64,000 nucleotides of DNA. Origin: Trochalopteron elliotii. Its lineage: Eukaryota > Chordata > Aves > Passeriformes > Leiothrichidae. The stretch lies in contig JANPWX010000336.1 in the NCBI GenBank assembly GCA_024734555.1, forward strand, positions 1,019,749 through 1,083,748, given 5' to 3'. A model generated the notes under the pieces. That model was not told the DNA's origin and searched no databases. It worked only from the letters and a program-made list of their open reading frames with translations. A program made the position numbers and the translations under genes. Positions 57,501 to 64,000 of this stretch are shown here, piece by piece (position 1 is the first letter of the stretch; every line of letters begins with the position of its first letter).

Positions 57501-58611
57501 GGAGCAGGAAGTGCCAAAGTGCTACCAGGTATCCTATACTATATAAACAACAGGAGATAGAGAGACACCATGTTTAGCTTTCACTATAACACTAGGTAAG
57601 TTTTCTCCTACATAAAATGATTGAGGAAGGCCTTAACTCAATTCTTCTCATCCCATGGCAATGATTTTCCCTGTTCCACCTACGTGCTCCTGTGTGAGAA
57701 AAAGCATCTTTTAGCACCTGGCACCTTTCAGTTTTATGTCTTGTATTAGCAGGTAGGAAGAACACACTCCCTTCCTGTAAGTTTTCCCTTTTCTTGTCAC
57801 TGTCAGAAACAAAGTTTTGGAAACAGACAATTAAGACCAAGCTGTCATGAAGATAACAGCAACTTGGGAAGAGTAATACTGACAGCTCCTCTTCTTTTCC
57901 CAACCACTGATGTTGGGAGTTTTCACTTATTTTGATCAAGGCCAACATTGAAGGAAACGTTGCTCCCAAAAGCAGGTCAGGCTGTGAAACTAATGGGCTC
58001 CTTTGGGACATGAAAATTGTTATTCACACTTTTCTAACTGCCCAGGAATCTGCGTGGCCCATGCCTTCATGTTACCCTCATCAAGACCTGCTGCTCAGGC
58101 ATATGGTTTTGCCATGTCTTGCACCTGTGTTAAATGAGGTCAAATAGCAAAAGAACTGTCTCCTTCCACCTGTGCTCCCATCCCCTGCTCTTGCTCTCTG
58201 CCTCACAACATGTGTCTTTATTACCAATGATGCAGGGCAGCTCCAAATAAAGGTGGGACTTTTCTCACTACATCAGTGATCTTTACTGCTCCACAGTCAA
58301 AATGAACCACAGCATTTGGCAGGAGGAAGTCACAACCATTTTGTAGGAAAACAATTCCAACACAATAAAATTAACAGTAAAGGTATCTTTTAAAGGATGA
58401 TGGAGTCCTTTAAGAGAGGAATCTGAGACACTGGATAGCTTCTGTTCTAGCACAAACCCTTACATCAAGTATCTAGGTCTGATATTGAAGCTTGATTAAT
58501 CTTTTCTAGGTAATAAAATTCTGAAATTCCTGCCAGTCTCAATGTTTTTCCTAGTTTGTTGTGGGGTTTTTTTGTGTTTATTTGTTTCTACTGGTTTGAG
58601 TTTTGGGTTTC

Positions 58612-58638
58612 TTTTTTTTTTTTTTTTTTGGGGGGGGG
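58612..58638. repeat. T18-G9 homopolymer junction
   Basis: Eighteen T are followed by nine G in the large IKZF2 intron, like the tract at 11186-11206. Confidence 0.95.
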
Positions 58639-60579
58639 AGGTTGTTCATGGTTTGTTCAGTAGAGAGAATGAGTAGAAAGGGAGGAAGGAATGAAAAATT
58701 TGGGGTTTTAGGATGTTTCCTTTTTGGCACAATTAACTTTGCACTACAAGTCCTGGATAGATTGAGAAACTAATTGTGACTGAAAGGGAGGTAGACAAAA
58801 TCTAAGAGAATTAAATATGGGTGTGAAATTAAACCAAAAGGAAGAAAAAGAAAAGAAGGGAAGAAAAAGCAACTGCTTAGGCTGAAATTAAAGACAGAAA
58901 AGCTTGACAACAGAAAATAGCTGTCTAAGCATCCAGAAATATTTTAAAAAGGTTTCCTGTAAAAGCGGGGAATTTAGGAAACTCTGAATATACTTAACTA
59001 CATTCCCTTCAAAAAAACAATAAAAAAAACCCCATACTGAAGGCTATACTAGGCTCTTTGAAATAGGTGATTTCACCCAGAAATCTGAATCAAGAGTGAA
59101 ATGATGTAAATTTTCTTGTTCCTCAATACCTGGAAGAAAAAAAAAAATCTTTACCTTTCTTTACATCAATTCTTTTAATTTGTGTGGAAATTCTCATAAC
59201 TGACTCAGCAGATGGGAATTCAGAACATCTGGGTTCATTCCCACCTGTGACACTGATGTCTTGCCTATTTGTTGGCCCTCTGGTTTCTCCCCTGCAGAAG
59301 GTGGCTGGGCAGTAAACCTTCTTCTCCCCTTCTCTTGGGCTGGGACTCTGAGAAAAGACTGCATCTCACCAAGAGTCAGGTGTCATCACCTGCCACAAAA
59401 TGGACTTTCCCTTCTCCTCACCAAGCTGTGATCCCGTCCCAGGGCCTGCACTCCAGCACTTCATGCTGATTAAGGCAGAAATCTCATGCTTCTCAGCCAG
59501 AACTGTATTGCAGCCTCTCAAAGCTGGCTCATTTTTAGCCCTTGGAACAAACTCTCTGCTTGTAGAAGACCATATGAACATAATGGATACATTTTTCACA
59601 ATATAGCTAACATGGACATTTTACTATGGCACGTAAAAGTCCAACAAAGCACTTTTCCTGGTGAATGATCTGTTCTTTGCAGCTGAACAGCTTCATTCCA
59701 ACACAAGATGCCAAAAATCAAGGCTTTGATGCTGCCTGATGGAAATGCAGCTATGGATAGTGAGACACAGCTGACCCCCACAGCACTTCCAACACCTGCA
59801 GTTTCACCCCAAGTTAGACACCATACCTTGCTTTCCTTCAGCTCCTGGCTCCTGGAGTCAGCTGACCAAAGAGGAAAAGTTACCTTGCATGTTTGCTCAC
59901 TCACTCCCTTTCCACTCGTGAAATAAACATTGCAAAGTAAATAAAAAGGCCACTTTTTATCACCTTGCACTCTTATCTGATAAGGGAACCCAGATTCACC
60001 ATGTTTTAATTTCTGGGGTCAGAAATTCATCAGTAGTGTAAACTCTGAGGAAATGTGGCAATATCCATGGAATTTCTTCAGATTAGTAAAACTATAATTG
60101 ATACCAAAACATCAGTCAAAACTACTTCCATGAACTACATGTTTTCCTGCTTGGAATTTTCCACTCTTCCATTGCTTCAGAATTCAGTGGAATTAAGACG
60201 GATTTTCTCCCCAAATGTTTTCCAATTTATGCCTTAAATAATTTCCCTGTTCCATCCTGGTGTTTTGTAGGAATGAAACTAATTTTATATATGAATCACA
60301 GAGTAAAGTATCTCCTATAAACGATATCACTCTGTTAGGAAGTCATTCTAAGTGGCACATGCAGTGTGCATTTACAATATGGGCTCCATACCCAGCACAC
60401 CGACTGTATCAGTTTTTGTTTTCATAACCTATTCCTGACACCCAACAAGAACTGGGAGTGCTGCTCCAGGATTTGGCAAGAAGGAACAGGCCGTGGATGA
60501 GCAGGTTTCTCTGACTCACCTACACGGATCAACAAGGGAAAATAAAAGGGAGAGGGTGGGGATTGCAAAGGGAAAAAAA

Positions 60580-60602
60580 AAGAGAGAGAGAGAGAGAGAG
60601 AG
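60580..60602. repeat. (AG)n microsatellite
   Basis: About eleven AG units lie after a short A run. On the IKZF2 transcript strand this is (CU)n. Confidence 0.9.
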
Positions 60603-61271
60603 GAGTGACGTGTTCCTTTGGATGCAGTGTGTAATGCTGCTGGCAGACTGCCTGCTCCGGTGCCACAGAGTTCCAGACATGCCAGTCCAGCTGACTCAGC
60701 TCTTTGGAAGAAGGAAAGGGAAGGGAGAAATTTCTCAAACGTTTCTGATACCTGAGGGACAGGGATTGCTGGGCTCTCCTCGAGGACCTTTGAACCCTGC
60801 CCTCACACCAGGGACTTCAGTGCTGTCCCCAGAGAGATATTAGAGGTGCCCACATGATAACCCTGTTCAGAACTGCTTATGTCTGTACCAAATCCTGCCT
60901 CTGTGGTTGTGAGAAAATTCATCAGCACAGCTTTATCCCACAAACCAGAAATGTCAGGCCTTTCCTAGCCAAGGCTAACTGCTCTCAGACAAGACACTGT
61001 CTCCAAGGAAACAAGCAAAATGCAGTCACATGAAGGGTATCCAAGTGAAAGAGAGTCTATGGCCCATGTCACTTTTCTGTATAAAAATCTCAACATCAGA
61101 TTCTCTGCAGTGCATTTTTTGCATGTGATTTATTTTTTAGAAAGACCTTGAAGCCCTTAAATCATCTGGGCTCTGGCTACATGTGAGGCCAGCTCTGTCC
61201 CACAGGGCAACACCTATTAGGAACAGCCCCAGTTCTGTTTGGCTGGGGAGGGGGGGACCCTGTGCTGTTGT

Positions 61272-61395
61272 CACAAAACCACAGAATGGTTTGGGATGGA
61301 AAATCGTCCCATTCTAACCCCTCTGCCATGGGCAGGGACACCTTTCACCAGACCAGGTTGCTCAAAGCCCCATCCAGTTTGGTCTTGACTTGCCC
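61272..61395 (-). mobile_element. Short CR1 LINE 3'-end fragment
   Basis: The inverted CR1 tail ACCACAGAATGGTTTGGG is followed by TGCCATGGGCAGGGACACC and CAGGTTGCTCAAAGCC. The copy is only about 120 bases long and diverged. It lies in the large upstream IKZF2 intron. Confidence 0.9.
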
Positions 61396-63689
61396 TCCAA
61401 ATAAATGAGGCAGGAGGAAAAAAGTACCCATTTCCTGGCAAAAGGAACCAGAACACAGGCTAAAGCTTAGGCTGTCAAAGCCCCCAATTCTCATTGAAAT
61501 CAAGCAGACCTCACTGCTTCTAAAGATAAAAGCCACACTGAACTAGCCCCAAAATGAGCACTGGGGTGAGCCTGTCTTAATTTTCCAGGCAGGATTCTCA
61601 CCAAGAGAGGTCCTTGGCTGTCTCAGAGAGATATTTGTGAACATGAGAACGTTTATGCCTCTTGCTGGAATAGAAGGAAAGGACATGTGCTCGGGGAGCA
61701 CATTCCCTTAACACAGAGCAGCTGGCACTGATCACTTGCAGCCCTTCCCAGTGGCAGAACGACTCTTGCACCCCTGATACAAAGAGCCCAAACAACTTCT
61801 AAGTAGAGGCCCTTCCACAGGGATAGCTCTGTGCTGCTGGGCACTGTCCCATCCAGGTGCTCTTTGTCAAAGGTTCAATAGTAAGGGCCTCACCAACATT
61901 TCTCCAGCTTCAGGAATGAAGATAGAGATCTTGACTCGCTGTTGCAAGGCAGGCAGGGAACTTGGGGCACCCTGTCTGAAATCAACACAGCACAGTTATG
62001 CAAAACATGTGTGCAACTGGCATCTCTTGTGCAATCCTGGCTGCAATCCACCTCTCTAATCACTCCAGAAGGGAAGGAGGGGCAGAGGGTGGAGAAAGTT
62101 CACACTTAGATCAAATAAAAAATGGGAAAATATCCAGAGAGCTTTAGTCAGGTAAAAACACAGTTCCCTCTCATGGGAAACCTCCAGGACAAGTTTCCTT
62201 GAACTTCACACAGGGTTATAAATAGGAGGAGAGTCACACAGAGTTCAGTGCAGGTTCACTGTAAAAAAAAAAAATCTAGACATTCTCATTTTCCTTCTTG
62301 AGTGATATCCATCAATATCTTAGCTGTAAGCCAATTCATAATTACAGGCTGCTGAGAGCTCAGGAGAATATATCAGTAGCAGCTTTCCTCAACTCTGCTG
62401 TGGCGTGGGTTATGGGTTATTTTTGTCCCCCTTTAGTCTCTCCTGGCTTCCTTTCCAGATGGCAAAAATACCTCTCTTACACCTCAAAACATATGCTGTC
62501 AAAAATGTCAGGGGCGGTTCTCCCTTTCACACTGCCCTTAACACAGCTCCGAGGTATCAATGAAACAAGGCCTCACACCATTGCTGGGTTCCAAGCTCAA
62601 ACATTCTCAAGCTCAAAGGTTTCACAAACTCCTTCAAGAACTGCCAAAGGCCAGCTCCAAATGCTGGGTCTCCTTCCCCCAGAGATTGCATGCAGAAGTT
62701 TTTTGCCCTTGAAAATAATTTTCTCAGGGGAAAGAAAGAACCCAATGCTTGTTTCCTCCTTATAGCTGCTGTGGTATTTGCTGCTCAGAGTATGTGCAAG
62801 AAGTGGTCTTGGCTTTGTTGAGATGTGGCTTGGTCACGTCAAAACCATGTTTGCATCTCAACTGCATGAAAAAGTTCTCTGTCACCTCTTGAATCTCTGT
62901 CTGCAAACCCCACTGCAGATACCTCAGTGGGTGGCACTGGAGCAGGAGGGCTCCTGGTGTGCTGCATCGTGTCCCTCCAGCTTATCCTAATGCAATGAGA
63001 CACCCAAATCCCTGCACAGGCAACACCTGCACCTTAAATCCTGGGTTTGTACCTACGTGTGCCAACTTGAGCATAAAAATGCTGCATTTCTGAAACAATC
63101 CCTGGTGACAAGGAAAACAAGGGAACTGTTTCTAGCTGGAACTGAAAGGAGCAAAGAACTACAGACCTTTAAATGCCTGAGCTACTTAGAGTCTCACCTG
63201 CCAGCCTGTCCGTAGCAGTTCTGGTGCAGAAGGACAAGGGATGCACACAAAGCTACCCTGGTGCTTAGGTCCCTGAATTTGCAAATTGGGTCTCATGGGG
63301 GTTTTCCTGTTTCATTTTCTCATCATTGAAAAACAGATAACAAGGAGGCAACAATTCATACCCACTCCACACAGGCTTGGGGCTGATGGAATAGATAGGG
63401 GGTTTTTAAAGAAATGACACCAAAATTGCAGGCTAAGTTGATGCCTTATCAAAGTAGTAAGTCCTTTAGTATTTTATTAATAATCACCTTACTATTGTGC
63501 CTGATATAATCACGCTGGTATCGGGGCCTAATACCTCAGTGGTTATGGTAACAATACAAAGTTATTATTCCTTCCACTTTGTAATTATCTCATTTCACTA
63601 CTGCACAAAGGCTGAGTAAAACTAAGGAGATCATGTACAGCGCTGTGCAGCTGGGGCACCAGCACCACTGAGTACTCTACAATGTACTT

Positions 63690-63880
63690 ACATGACCTTC
63701 ATCATAGCAATATGCTTGTACCTTGCTGTGATTCCTGCATGCTGACCTCTCATCATCTCAGCTAGGTGGAGAGGAGGTCTTTATTTCCATTTTACTGGCA
63801 GGCAACTGAGGCAGAGATAAGGTTAAGGGGGCTGCATCTGTACTGGCCCCTGTTTCCAAAGCATCAGATGACTTTGTAAT
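63690..63880 (-). mobile_element. MIR/CORE-SINE-like relic
   Basis: The plus strand reads TTATTTCCATTTTACTGGCA, then GGCAACTGAGGCAGAGATAA, then GGTTAAG. This matches the reverse complement of the MIR core (ccattttacagatgaggaaactgaggcacagagaggttaag). The flanking boundaries are vague because of age. Confidence 0.65.
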
Positions 63881-64000
63881 TTAGGTGCCTCATAAATGAG
63901 TGAATAAGGGTAGCAAAACCATTCAAAATTAGTAATAAAAAAAGAGATGAGAGGATTGGAAGATAAAGACAGACTAGAACAGAATCAATGCCAGACATAC

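Overview
This window is vertebrate nuclear DNA, most likely from a bird and probably a songbird. It has long introns with GT-AG splice sites and general CpG depletion. Its recognisable interspersed repeats are mainly CR1 LINE 3' ends, the typical avian retroposon, with a few old MIR/CORE-SINE-like relics. Nothing bacterial or viral is apparent. Most open frames here are chance frames in non-coding DNA.

The only protein-coding gene I can support is IKZF2 (Helios, Ikaros zinc-finger family), on the minus strand. Its last three coding exons are present: the finger-4 exon (48047-48184), a linker exon (40381-40524), and the terminal exon with the two dimerisation fingers and the stop codon (34704-35428). 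All three junctions split a codon 1+2, and the joined frame stays open to the stop. The exons for the N-terminus and fingers 1-3 were not found and should lie beyond position 64000. The right-hand 15.8 kb is therefore intron. By family knowledge, the absent N-terminal fingers bind DNA and the two C-terminal fingers here pair Helios with itself, Ikaros or Aiolos.

Layout: 1 to about 25350 appears intergenic, downstream of IKZF2. It holds a CpG-rich, palindrome-rich patch at 11.8-12.1 kb, a pair of CR1 fragments at 16.65-17.15 kb and a nested inverted repeat at 19.24-19.35 kb. The stretch 25350-34703 is the probable very long 3' UTR. It ends at a back-to-back AATAAA pair and contains a (UG)n tract, A-rich tracts, an ancient-looking hairpin repeat and an unexpected CpG-rich patch at 26.05-26.28 kb. 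Introns occupy 35429-40380, 40525-48046 and 48185 to the window end. They contain CR1 copies at 47.3, 52.9 and 61.3 kb, MIR-like relics at 53.5 and 63.7 kb, and simple repeats.

The observation I rate highest is a CpG-rich patch immediately upstream of the finger-4 exon (48181-48480). It coincides with an open frame that enters that exon in the Helios frame. That could be an internal first exon giving a Helios lacking the DNA-binding fingers, but it could also be chance. I found no new multi-gene system.
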